Source: Candidatus Jidaibacter acanthamoeba
GTDB taxonomy: Bacteria > Pseudomonadota > Alphaproteobacteria > Rickettsiales > Midichloriaceae
DNA length: 64,000 bases
NCBI RefSeq assembly: GCF_000815465.1
Contig: NZ_JSWE01000058.1
Span: forward strand, 62,001 to 126,000
Direction: 5' to 3'
Both the position numbers and the translations under genes were made by a program. The notes beneath the pieces were generated by a model that worked only from the letters and a program-made list of their open reading frames with translations, was not told the DNA's origin and made no database searches. Of the stretch, positions 54,696 through 62,939 are shown in pieces. Position 1 is the stretch's first letter. Each line of letters begins with the position of its first letter.

Positions 54696-55313
54696 TTATT
54701 TGTTATTATCAACTTCTATCACATCAAAAACGCTACTTAAAGATTTTTTATCGCTTTTAATAGATGCATTTCTTTCTAAAGTTTGTTTAGAATTGTTTTT
54801 AGGTTCTTTCGGTTTTGTTATTGCTTGTGTTGATTTTTCTTCAAGCTTCTCAGGTTTGGCTATAATTTCTTGGGGTTTTTGTGTCGTTTCTTCAGTGCTG
54901 TCTTTAGCATTTTGTATCTTGGTAATTAAATCAGACATCTTGTCTGAGTGGATCTGTTCAGCTTGGTTAGCCCGGGTTGCTGCCTTAGTTTCTAAAGTCG
55001 AATTTTGAGGAGTGATACTATTATATATTTCTTTATCCTGATTGGAAAATATTATACCGCCTCTATCTTCCGGAATGATTCTTAAATAGGAAGGATCACG
55101 CTTGATTAAAGGGAGGTTTTCCAGATCAACCGGCTTTACGGTATATTTATAAGAATAAAAGTATATTACCGTAAAAACCAATATGGAGATTAATAAAAAA
55201 GCATAACGAGGTTTAATTTTAAAAAATAAATTTAGAGATAATTTTGATTTATTATCTTCAGGTTTAATATCCTTAAGTCTTGTTCTTTTTAATTCTCGAT
55301 AATTGCTTTTCAT
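54696..55313 (-). CDS. Membrane-anchored relative of the alphaproteobacterial SPOR protein, lacking the SPOR domain
   Basis: The 205-aa protein has a basic cytosolic N-terminus, one membrane helix (about 33-52) and then the conserved segment PVDLENLPLIKRDPSYLRI with EDRGGIIFSNQDKEIYNSI. That segment normally precedes a C-terminal SPOR domain in the alphaproteobacterial proteins encoded next to nagZ. Here the rest is only a Glu/Lys/Pro-rich tail ending EVDNNK, with no SPOR fold. It may keep an anchor role while having lost septal peptidoglycan binding. Confidence 0.65.
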   Translation of the reverse strand: MKSNYRELKRTRLKDIKPEDNKSKLSLNLFFKIKPRYAFLLISILVFTVIYFYSYKYTVKPVDLENLPLIKRDPSYLRIIPEDRGGIIFSNQDKEIYNSITPQNSTLETKAATRANQAEQIHSDKMSDLITKIQNAKDSTEETTQKPQEIIAKPEKLEEKSTQAITKPKEPKNNSKQTLERNASIKSDKKSLSSVFDVIEVDNNK

Positions 55314-55446
55314 AAGTTGATATGATTTTTACTATTTTACTCTATCTATACTAAATAAAAGGTGAGTTTACTATACTTAAACTTAAAAATTACTTGATAC
55401 TAAAGGTGAATTATGCTGAACATAAGAAAAGATAATAAATTTTTAA

Positions 55447-55935
55447 CTAAAAGCTTAGTAATTTAATTAATAATCTTAAAGATTCTACCGTTGCCTGCTG
55501 CCTAATCTCATTTCTGTCTCCAACAAAAGTATATTTTTTACATTTGATATCACCTCTGCTGCCATAACCGATATAAACCAAACCCACAGGTGTTGTAGAG
55601 CTGCCGCCGCTGGGGCCTGCTACACCTGTAATGCTTATCCCCATATGTACGGAGGAGAGTTCGAATAACCCCGATAACATTTGGCGAGCTACCTCTTCAC
55701 TAACCGCTCCTTGCTCGTTCAATACCTTAGAGCTTACCATTAATACTTCTCGCTTGGATTTCTCAGTATAGGTAACGTAGCCTCTCTCAAAAACTTGCGA
55801 GCTTCCGGGCACGGCTGTCAGGTAACAGGATAGCATTCCACCGGTACATGATTCGGCGGTACCGATTCTAACCAGCTGATCCTTGGCTTTAATTATTACT
55901 TCTTCTGCAAGTTTATAAGAATCTAAAAAAATCAT
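55447..55935 (-). CDS. pncC: CinA C-terminal domain protein (nicotinamide-nucleotide amidase)
   Basis: This 162-aa stand-alone CinA C-terminal domain has TAESCTGGMLSCYLTAVPGSS, YVTYTEKSKREVL, GAVSEEVARQM and SITGVAGPSGGS. The family deamidates nicotinamide mononucleotide for NAD recycling. The N-terminal molybdopterin-like domain of full CinA is absent, as is usual in short PncC proteins. It overlaps pgpA by 23 bp. Confidence 0.92.
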   Translation of the reverse strand: MIFLDSYKLAEEVIIKAKDQLVRIGTAESCTGGMLSCYLTAVPGSSQVFERGYVTYTEKSKREVLMVSSKVLNEQGAVSEEVARQMLSGLFELSSVHMGISITGVAGPSGGSSTTPVGLVYIGYGSRGDIKCKKYTFVGDRNEIRQQATVESLRLLIKLLSF

Positions 55936-56530
55936 ATATCACATATAAAATATAAAAAACAACTCCTGCAAATATTGCAGCTAATAAATCATCTAATATC
56001 ACACCGAAAGGATTTTTATAATACCTATCAACATATTTTATAAAAAAAGGTTTCCTTATATCAAAAAACCTAAACCCGATAAAAGCAATAATAAAGGTTA
56101 AATCCATCTGAGAAATTCCAAATAGATTGAAATAACTTTGTGAGATGAGATATAACCATTTAAAACTTATTGCAAGAGTTAAACTCATCCCGATCACTTC
56201 ATCAATAACAATTGAGGAGTGGTCAAAAGTTTTAGTATTATTTTGAAAAGCCGTTACCGCCCATAGCCCTAAAATAAATAATACAACAGTACAAATCCAA
56301 AGGTTTAAAATTGCTTCGGAACTATCGGCTGCATGAAGCAATAACCAATAATAAAGCGGATAAAACCCTAAGCTTCCTAATGTGCCGCTTGCAAACCTGA
56401 TTCTACCTATAAAAAACCAAGTTGATATTAATGAATATAAAGCAAAAGGAATCTTTACTTTAGTATGCTTAGCATGGGTGATCGTGGAAAGATCATAGTT
56501 TTTATAAATGTTACTCAAAATTCCTCTCAA
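55913..56530 (-). CDS. pgpA: Phosphatidylglycerophosphatase A
   Basis: The 205-aa integral membrane phosphatase has FASGTLGSLGFYPLYYW, the acidic SIVIDEVIGM, and FRFFDIRKPFFIKYVDR with the closing NPFGVILDDLLAAIFAGV. These are the conserved PgpA blocks. It makes phosphatidylglycerol from its phosphate form. About 25 extra N-terminal residues precede the domain, so a later start is possible. It is coupled to ispDF upstream (4-bp overlap) and pncC downstream. Confidence 0.93.
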   Translation of the reverse strand: MRGILSNIYKNYDLSTITHAKHTKVKIPFALYSLISTWFFIGRIRFASGTLGSLGFYPLYYWLLLHAADSSEAILNLWICTVVLFILGLWAVTAFQNNTKTFDHSSIVIDEVIGMSLTLAISFKWLYLISQSYFNLFGISQMDLTFIIAFIGFRFFDIRKPFFIKYVDRYYKNPFGVILDDLLAAIFAGVVFYILYVIYDFFRFL

Positions 56531-57693
56531 TAGTTCTTAGGAAGTGTAATAGCACATACCGCAGAAACGGAAATGCCCTCTTCTCTGCCGACAAATCCCA
56601 GTTTTTCGGAAGTTTTGGCTTTTACACTTACCTGATTATTACTTATATTAAGTAATTCTGCAATTTTTTTTCGCATCATATCCTTAAAATTCATGAGCTT
56701 AGGCTTTTCTGTAACTATTGTGACATCTATATTGTTTATAATGCCTCCCTTATCGGTTAATAACATATAGGCATGCTTTAAGAATATTGTGGAGTCTGTA
56801 TTTTTCCATTTTTCGTCGGTCGGAGGGAAATACATTCCGATATCATCTTCACCCATCGCACCGAGTAAGGCATCCGTAATCGCATGTAGCGCAACATCCC
56901 CATCGGAATGGGCTGATAATGATTTGTTAAACGGTACCTCTATAGCACATAATTTTATGGTATTATTCTGATCTAAAGCAGGTTGAAATTTATGTATATC
57001 AAAGCCGTAACCAACGCGAGTAATATAATTTTGTTGCATAATTAATCCTCCGTAAGTTAAACACTCAGGTGTGGTAATTTTAATGTTTTGCGCATTGCTT
57101 TCTACAAAACCGACTTCAATCCCTTCTTCTATGCATAAGCTTATATCATCGGTAAAAATATGTTCCTGATATTTATTGTGAAGCTTTAAAATAGTTTGGA
57201 AATCAAACCCCTGCGGCGTGTGGGTAAGGTAAAAGTTATCCCTGTTATATATTGCATTAGGATGTTTAGATTTCAAAGTATCTTTTAATGATATTCCGGT
57301 ATCCACTGCTTTTAATAACTCTAATTTCTTTAGTACATTTGAGATTACCTCTTCGCTTATAAAAGGTCTAGCTGCATCATGGATTAATATATTTTTAATT
57401 CCCGGTAATAAGCTTAAGCTTTGTAAACCGTTTCTTACCGAGTCCTGTCTTCTTTCACCGCCACGAGCGGGAGGCAGTAACTTATCCTCTAACCCTTTGG
57501 TCGCTTCACAATATAAATCATGATGCTCGAGATTTATTACTACCCTTACGGCATCGATTTTAGGATGATTGATGAATTTGAGAAGGGTAAGTTTCAAGAT
57601 AGAGGTATTACCTAATTTTAAATATTGCTTAGGTATGGAAGCATTAACCCTGATTCCTAATCCGCTTGCCACAATTAAAGCAATATTTTTCAT
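56527..57693 (-). CDS. ispDF: Bifunctional IspD-IspF (MEP isoprenoid pathway)
   Basis: The 388-aa fusion has an IspD cytidylyltransferase half (about 1-225: IALIVASGLGIRVNASIPKQYL, then HDAARPFIS). An IspF MECDP-synthase half follows (about 230-388: GYGFDIHKF zinc ligands, LSAHSDGDVALHAITDALLG, and KAKTSEKLGFVGREEGI). It carries two non-consecutive steps from MEP toward IPP. The fused form is typical of alphaproteobacteria. It starts the ispDF-pgpA-pncC unit and is divergent from the pilin genes. Confidence 0.96.
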   Translation of the reverse strand: MKNIALIVASGLGIRVNASIPKQYLKLGNTSILKLTLLKFINHPKIDAVRVVINLEHHDLYCEATKGLEDKLLPPARGGERRQDSVRNGLQSLSLLPGIKNILIHDAARPFISEEVISNVLKKLELLKAVDTGISLKDTLKSKHPNAIYNRDNFYLTHTPQGFDFQTILKLHNKYQEHIFTDDISLCIEEGIEVGFVESNAQNIKITTPECLTYGGLIMQQNYITRVGYGFDIHKFQPALDQNNTIKLCAIEVPFNKSLSAHSDGDVALHAITDALLGAMGEDDIGMYFPPTDEKWKNTDSTIFLKHAYMLLTDKGGIINNIDVTIVTEKPKLMNFKDMMRKKIAELLNISNNQVSVKAKTSEKLGFVGREEGISVSAVCAITLPKNY

Positions 57694-57784
57694 TTAATTA
57701 TAAAATAATTTACTTAAATTTAAGAAAGTATTACCATAATTTATAAGGTTTTAATAGCAAGAAAAAATTTGAGGAAGGGGAGGG

Positions 57785-58489
57785 GTGCCAAACAAATTGC
57801 AAAAAGGTTATACTTTATTGGAACTAACCTTTGTCATAATTATAATTAGCTTGTTAATTTCAGCTATATACAGTGGTTATGGTTTAATTCAAAATACTAA
57901 ATTAAAAAGCATTATCACTGATTCAAAATATTTTATTAATGCAGTTAATTTATTTGAACAAACCTATGGTAGCTTACCGGGAGATTTTCCGATCGCTTCT
58001 AATGTATGGGGTGCAAATTGTGATTCTACTCCGAGTAATTGTAACGGAGACGGAGATGGGATTACAAGATTTACAGCGAGTAGTACAACTCAGAATGAAG
58101 CATTAAGAGCATGGCAGCATTTGGCCTTAGCCGGATTGATTAAAGGGAAATATAACGGGGTTTCTACCGTGGCGGTATTTAATTTAGATCAGTATAATTC
58201 CCCGGTTTCTAACTATAATAAAAGTGCTTTTTGGAGTTTTTACTATAATTATCCGTATAACCCTCCCGATTATGAAGGACAATTTATCCAGTTGGTGAAC
58301 TTTTATGGCCAAAATATAATTACTCCTAATGATGCATATACCATTGATGCTAAAATTGATGATGGCCTTCCAAGAAATGGTTTAGTGTGGGCTGAGGGTA
58401 GCCTTTGTACTAATAGTACTACACCGCCTACTTATAATTTAGGGGAATTAAATCAATACTGCTGGATAAAATTTGTGTTTAGGAAGTAG
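57785..58489 (+). CDS. Type IV prepilin-like protein, tandem copy 1
   Basis: The start is GTG 57785 behind a strong purine-rich GGAAGGGGAGG site. The 234-aa product has a class III prepilin leader: MPNKLQKG is cut before YTLLELTFVIIII, with Glu5 kept. An N-terminal helix leads to a globular domain. Near residues 76-92 is DSTPSNCNGDGDG, an EF-hand-like acidic loop with two cysteines. QNEALRAWQHLALAGLI and IDDGLPRNGLVW are shared with the next two genes. Such proteins form pilus or pseudopilus fibres. Which machine assembles it is unknown. Confidence 0.85.
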   Translation: MPNKLQKGYTLLELTFVIIIISLLISAIYSGYGLIQNTKLKSIITDSKYFINAVNLFEQTYGSLPGDFPIASNVWGANCDSTPSNCNGDGDGITRFTASSTTQNEALRAWQHLALAGLIKGKYNGVSTVAVFNLDQYNSPVSNYNKSAFWSFYYNYPYNPPDYEGQFIQLVNFYGQNIITPNDAYTIDAKIDDGLPRNGLVWAEGSLCTNSTTPPTYNLGELNQYCWIKFVFRK

Positions 58490-58498
58490 AGGAAAACT

Positions 58499-59227
58499 AT
58501 GAATAATCACTCGATAAAAGGTTTTACGTTACTTGAACTATCAGCCGTAATTTTAATAATTGGGATAATAATAGGCAGTATTTCCTATGGGGCGAGTTTA
58601 ATCGATCAAGCTCGGTTAAGAAGTATAATTACCGAGGCTAACGAATATATGGAGGCTATAAACTTGTTTGAGCAAAAATACGGTAATCTACCCGGAGATA
58701 TTCCGACCGCTTCCGATCTATGGGGTACAACATGCGATGCTACGCCAAGTAACTGTAATGGGGATGGTGATGGTATAATCTCCTATTCGTATGGTACAAC
58801 TAATCAAAATGAAGCTTTAAGAGCATGGCAGCATCTATCTTTAGCCGGAATGATTAAAGGTTCTTATTCTGGGGTATCCTCTGTTGCAGGAGAAACCAAT
58901 ATTGGGATTAATGCACCAATGTCACAATATAATAAAGGGGGTTGGAGCTTTTGGGCTTATACCCCGTACAACCCGCCTAGCAATGAAGGCCAGTATCTTG
59001 AGATTGGCTTATTTAGGGCTTCTAATGCTGCTGATAATAATATTTTAACAACCATGGACGCTTATAGCATAGACAGCAAAATTGACGATGGTTACCCACG
59101 AAATGGATTGGTTTGGGGATACTCCATATCAGGGGCTACATGCTATTCCGGTAGTACCGTAACAACACCTTATCTTGTTAACTCAACGGGTAACCTTTGT
59201 ATATTAAAATTCACATTTAGAAAGTAG
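58499..59227 (+). CDS. Type IV prepilin-like protein, tandem copy 2
   Basis: The 242-aa paralog starts at ATG 58499 with AGAGGAAA upstream. The leader ends in KG before FTLLELSAVILIIG. The CDATPSNCNGDGDG loop, QNEALRAWQHLSLAGMIKG and IDDGYPRNGLVWG are kept. Between them, NIGINAPMSQYNKGGWSFW is shared with copy 3 more than with copy 1. The C-terminal cysteine pair (ATCYSGS and NLCIL) probably forms a disulphide loop. It lies 9 bp after copy 1 and 21 bp before copy 3. Confidence 0.85.
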   Translation: MNNHSIKGFTLLELSAVILIIGIIIGSISYGASLIDQARLRSIITEANEYMEAINLFEQKYGNLPGDIPTASDLWGTTCDATPSNCNGDGDGIISYSYGTTNQNEALRAWQHLSLAGMIKGSYSGVSSVAGETNIGINAPMSQYNKGGWSFWAYTPYNPPSNEGQYLEIGLFRASNAADNNILTTMDAYSIDSKIDDGYPRNGLVWGYSISGATCYSGSTVTTPYLVNSTGNLCILKFTFRK

Positions 59228-59248
59228 GATAGATTGAAAGAGAGAAAT

Positions 59249-59980
59249 ATGGAGAAATATAAGAAAACAGGATTTAGTTTAATAGAGTTAGCAGCAGTGA
59301 TTTTAATAATCGCATTTTTAATTAGTAGTATTTCTATTGCATATTCCATGATTAAGCAAGCGAGTTTAAGAAGTATTATTAGCGAAGCAAACACTTTTAC
59401 GGATGCTATTAACTTGTTTGAACAAAAGTATAGAAGCCTTCCAGGTGATTTTCCGTATGCCTCCGTTCAATGGGGAACGGCATGCGATTCTACTCCAAGT
59501 AACTGTAACGGTAACGGAGATGGGGTAATTGAATATAGTTATTCTTCCCTTTCGCAAAATGAAGCATTAAGAGCGTGGCAGCATTTGTCTTTAGCCGGGA
59601 TGATTATTGGAAGCTATACCGGGGTTACTGATTTGGCAGGAACAACGTATATAGGAGTTAATGCTCCAATGGCTCAATACAATAAAAAAGGATGGAGTTT
59701 TCAAAATGAAGTTCGATATAGCCATTTAGAGCAATATTTAGAAATCGGCGGCCCACGTTTAGGGTTTCCTCCTAATGATTCCATACTTCCTACCATCGAT
59801 GCTTATAGTATAGATAATAAAATTGATGACGGTTACCCGAGAAACGGCCTTGTTTGGGGAGCTACAATCTACGGTTTTCCGGGCGGTTGCTATTTTCCTG
59901 ATACCACTACAGCTCCTTATACTACTGATGCAACTAACGGAAGTTGTATTTTAGAATTTACATTTAGAAAAAATAGATAA
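59249..59980 (+). CDS. Type IV prepilin-like protein, tandem copy 3
   Basis: I start the gene at ATG 59249, after GAAAGAGAGAAAT; an in-frame TTG at 59234 is less likely. The 243-aa product has leader KKTG before FSLIELAAVILIIA. The loop reads CDSTPSNCNGNGDG, with an Asn replacing one Asp. QNEALRAWQHLSLAGMI and IDDGYPRNGLVWG are kept, and there is a C-terminal cysteine pair. The three copies clearly arose by tandem duplication and have since diverged. A hairpin follows the stop. Confidence 0.85.
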   Translation: MEKYKKTGFSLIELAAVILIIAFLISSISIAYSMIKQASLRSIISEANTFTDAINLFEQKYRSLPGDFPYASVQWGTACDSTPSNCNGNGDGVIEYSYSSLSQNEALRAWQHLSLAGMIIGSYTGVTDLAGTTYIGVNAPMAQYNKKGWSFQNEVRYSHLEQYLEIGGPRLGFPPNDSILPTIDAYSIDNKIDDGYPRNGLVWGATIYGFPGGCYFPDTTTAPYTTDATNGSCILEFTFRKNR

Positions 59981-60006
59981 GGGAATGTAACATTACCTTT
60001 ATTTTA
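59979..60006 (+). terminator. Probable terminator after the pilin genes
   Basis: AAGG and AATG arms (from 59979) pair with CATT and CCTT (to 59999), with one mismatch, followed by TTTATTTTA. It begins at the stop codon of copy 3. Confidence 0.5.
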
Positions 60007-60027
60007 GGAAGCCGGGTAGTGCCGAGA

Positions 60028-60438
60028 TTATTCTACTTTATTAAAAACCTCCTTAAAATCTTTAAGAACCTCCGGAAACCTAACATTTTCCTCATTAAAA
60101 AAGTCGATCTCAACAAACTTAGCCATTTCAATTTCATCCTCGAATTCTTTAGGAACTTGGGGGTTTGGCGGCTCGTTAGATATAATTTTGCATTCAAATA
60201 TATAGAAGTCTCCTGAGCTCTTAAGTAACCTGATAGGCTCAGCATTAAGTCCGGTCTCCTCATAAGTCTCTCTTGCAGCAGTTTGGTAAGCCAGCTCTTC
60301 TCCTTCCGGTTTACCTGAGGGTATGTCCCATTTATGACATTTTGCATTTTTAACGGCTAACAGCTTTCCGTTTATTTTAATTATGCACCCAGCTTTACCA
60401 TAAATTTTCGGCAATACATATGTTTTTTCCTGTTGCAT
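60028..60438 (-). CDS. NUDIX hydrolase
   Basis: The 136-aa protein has a complete Nudix box (about 43-65): GKPEGEE, seven residues, then RETYEETGL. It hydrolyses a nucleoside diphosphate linked to another moiety, possibly sanitising damaged nucleotides or making RNA 5' ends. The substrate cannot be told. The domain sits at the middle of a small single-domain protein. It is convergent with the pilin operon and stands alone. Confidence 0.85.
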   Translation of the reverse strand: MQQEKTYVLPKIYGKAGCIIKINGKLLAVKNAKCHKWDIPSGKPEGEELAYQTAARETYEETGLNAEPIRLLKSSGDFYIFECKIISNEPPNPQVPKEFEDEIEMAKFVEIDFFNEENVRFPEVLKDFKEVFNKVE

Positions 60439-60534
60439 AAGATTTGTAACCTCAATACTGCTTTAGTTAATATATGAATACACTAAAACATAACAATAAT
60501 AAGATGACTAATTTAAAATTTAATAAATTTTCAC

Positions 60535-61740
60535 TTAGACTTTTGAAATAACGCAAATTGTCAGATCATCTTTGAGGTTAAAAGCATAGCTCTTATCAAA
60601 TTCAAATATAATCTTTTCAAGCAGCCAGTTGCTTATATTGCTGCTTGGTATATCTTGAGTGCTGGTAGCCAGATTTTTCAGAAAATTACTTAAGTTAAAC
60701 AAAATGTTATCTCGGTTTTTCGTTTCAATTAAAGCATCGCTGTAAAATATTATTAGATCCCAGTTAGTAAAATCGATAATATGATTTTTATAGCGGGGAT
60801 TATCAATTATACCAAGCGGAAAACCTGTAGAATCCAATTTTTTTACCTTGGAATGCTTAAATGAAACCAGGTAAGGGCAGGGAGTGCCGGTTGCGGCATA
60901 AGTTAGCTTTTGCAGTGGGATATCTATCAAGCAGTAGAACATAGTAGCAAATTGATCTCTGCTTAGCATGGTAAAGAGATAGCTATTTATTTCATTTAAA
61001 AATTCAGCCGGATTTACTTGGGTTCCTGTAATGCTTTGAATTAATGAATGTAATCTGAAAGTATTAATAGCTGCCCTGATGCCGTGCCCAGAAAAGTCCC
61101 ATATATAGCTTGCGACCAAACCGTCATCCATTTCCTTTATCGCATAATAGTCTCCCCCCAGTTCTTCTGAGGTTTTATAGTAAGAGGCGATAGAAAGGTT
61201 ATTTTTTTTAGAAATTTCACTATGAACATTATCTTTGGAGATTAAACTTAAAAGCATTTTTCTTGCTTCTTCCAGTTCAAAATTTAATCTTTCTTGAAAC
61301 TCTACAAGGCTTTTAAAGAGTTTGCTTTGAGATAAGTGCATCTTAACTCTGGTAAGTATTTCTACTTCTAATGCCGGAGTGCTAAGAAAATCATTGATTC
61401 CAAGTGCGAAAGCTTTCTTTTTTTTACTATAAGATTTGCAGTTTATTTTAGCTATTATAGGTATATGTTGTGTTTTACTATTTGATCTAAGCTTTAGACA
61501 AGTCTGATAACCATCGAGCTCCTGAGTAACCATATCTAAAATAATTAAATCAGGAATGCTTATTTCTACTGTTTCTAAAGCTTCACGGCAGGTATCGGCG
61601 ATGCTCACTTTACTAAAACTTTCCTTTTCTAAGGTATTTTTAATAAAGTTTATTTCGTGTTTATCAGGCCCTATAATTAATATATCAGAGCTTTTAAGCT
61701 GCTTTTCTATACTTTCAATATGTTTTTCAATAAAATACAT
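60535..61740 (-). CDS. Receiver domain fused to a PP2C/SpoIIE serine phosphatase
   Basis: The 401-aa protein has an N-terminal receiver (about 18-135) with the phosphoacceptor Asp69 in LIILDMV. The usual lysine is replaced in NDFLSTPALE, and the acidic pair is reduced to PD. A coiled linker (about 140-180) leads to a SpoIIE/RsbU phosphatase (about 190-401) with ELGGDYYAI, WDFSGHGIRAA and LIIFYSDALIETK. Such proteins act in partner-switch or biofilm control, dephosphorylating an anti-sigma antagonist. No antagonist or anti-sigma gene is nearby. Confidence 0.85.
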   Translation of the reverse strand: MYFIEKHIESIEKQLKSSDILIIGPDKHEINFIKNTLEKESFSKVSIADTCREALETVEISIPDLIILDMVTQELDGYQTCLKLRSNSKTQHIPIIAKINCKSYSKKKKAFALGINDFLSTPALEVEILTRVKMHLSQSKLFKSLVEFQERLNFELEEARKMLLSLISKDNVHSEISKKNNLSIASYYKTSEELGGDYYAIKEMDDGLVASYIWDFSGHGIRAAINTFRLHSLIQSITGTQVNPAEFLNEINSYLFTMLSRDQFATMFYCLIDIPLQKLTYAATGTPCPYLVSFKHSKVKKLDSTGFPLGIIDNPRYKNHIIDFTNWDLIIFYSDALIETKNRDNILFNLSNFLKNLATSTQDIPSSNISNWLLEKIIFEFDKSYAFNLKDDLTICVISKV

Positions 61741-62157
61741 AACTCCCCCATTAATTCATTTTAACATCTATATAACTTGTTAGATATGAAAATGTTAAAA
61801 AATAACCGATATTAAGAATTGTCGTCAAATATATGGTTTTAAAATAAATCGGAATAGGAGGTAAAATTAATTAAACAGTAAAAGTTATGTGAAATATTGA
61901 TACTTGAGTTGCAAAATAATACTAAGTGTTTGTTAAATATAGATTAAATTATTATAAGAAGTAATATTTCATAATTTTTAATTTTGGCTTGAACTATAGA
62001 AGTTATGTAGCTTTATCTAAACCGGTGATGAGTCGAGATTTTAATAATTACAAAAATATTAGACTATTAGCCTGTGTATTTACTTGCAAAAATATTAAAA
62101 AGTTTATAAAATTTAATATTAGGAGCTAAATTAGCAGAAAAGCGGAGCAAAAAAACA
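61741..62157. promoter_or_regulatory. Divergent intergenic region with a long inverted repeat
   Basis: No gene is visible in these 417 bases between the phosphatase (minus) and the PhoB-type gene (plus). TTTTAACAT at 61759-61767 and ATGTTAAAA at 61792-61800 form a perfect 9-bp inverted repeat. ATCTA and TAGAT extend it inward. It lies 19 bp before the phosphatase start, on the side where an operator or an RNA hairpin would act. The rest of the gap is AT-rich with nothing I can name. Confidence 0.45.
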
Positions 62158-62871
62158 ATGTCGAAGGTATTAAAGCCCTCTATACTGGTAGTAGAAGACG
62201 AAGAGTCAATTGCTACTGTAATTAAATATAATTTACAAAAAGAAGGTTATCAAGTCCAAATTACTTCAGATGGCGAAGAAGCAATATACTTAGCTAAAAA
62301 TAGTAAGCCGGATATCATTCTTCTTGATTGGTTACTACCGTCAATTCAAGGTATTGAGGTTTGTAGAGTTTTAAGAGAAACTCCTGAAACTTCTAATATT
62401 CCGATTATCATGATCTCGGCTAAAGGCGAAGAATTTGATAGAATAAGCGGACTTGAACGCGGTGCTGATGATTACATAGTTAAACCTTTCTCTCCGGCGG
62501 AGTTAATTGCAAGGATTAAAGCAATATTCAGAAGATTGCGTCCTGCATTTTCAAATAAAACTCTGGATTTTGAAGATATTACTATGGATCTCATGACTCA
62601 TTCCGTGAGCAGAAACGGGGTGGAAGTGAAGCTTGCGCCTATTGAATTTCAAATATTGCAAATTCTAATGGAGCACCCGAACAGAGTGCTTTCAAGAGAA
62701 GCTTTAATAGATAAGATTTGGGGTGTTGATATTTACGTCGGATCAAGAACGGTAGATGTGCATGTAACCAGACTTAGAAAAGCTTTAATAAAAGCTAGCC
62801 CTAATGGTGAAGATTTAATTAAAACTATTAGACTTGCGGGATATTGTTTAAAAACATCGGTAAGAAGATAA
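62158..62871 (+). CDS. PhoB/OmpR-family response regulator
   Basis: The 237-aa regulator has a complete receiver (VVEDEE acidic pair, Asp57 in ILLDWLLPS, and Lys in DDYIVKPFSPAEL) and a winged-helix DNA-binding domain (about 135-235, with RTVDVHVTRLRKAL). GGAG precedes ATG 62158. The protein is close to PhoB in layout and length. A sensor kinase gene starts 68 bp downstream; they may not be partners, since the kinase looks CckA-like. Target genes are unknown. Confidence 0.88.
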   Translation: MSKVLKPSILVVEDEESIATVIKYNLQKEGYQVQITSDGEEAIYLAKNSKPDIILLDWLLPSIQGIEVCRVLRETPETSNIPIIMISAKGEEFDRISGLERGADDYIVKPFSPAELIARIKAIFRRLRPAFSNKTLDFEDITMDLMTHSVSRNGVEVKLAPIEFQILQILMEHPNRVLSREALIDKIWGVDIYVGSRTVDVHVTRLRKALIKASPNGEDLIKTIRLAGYCLKTSVRR

Positions 62872-62939
62872 GTTTGCTTGATGCTCTTAAAATTCTGTAG
62901 TATTAGAAGTTTAGGAGCAAAGATTTACTTTCTTTTATT

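Noticed and set aside
60019-60216. 65-aa plus-strand frame after the pilins
   Set aside because: Antisense to the NUDIX gene, which has a full Nudix box.
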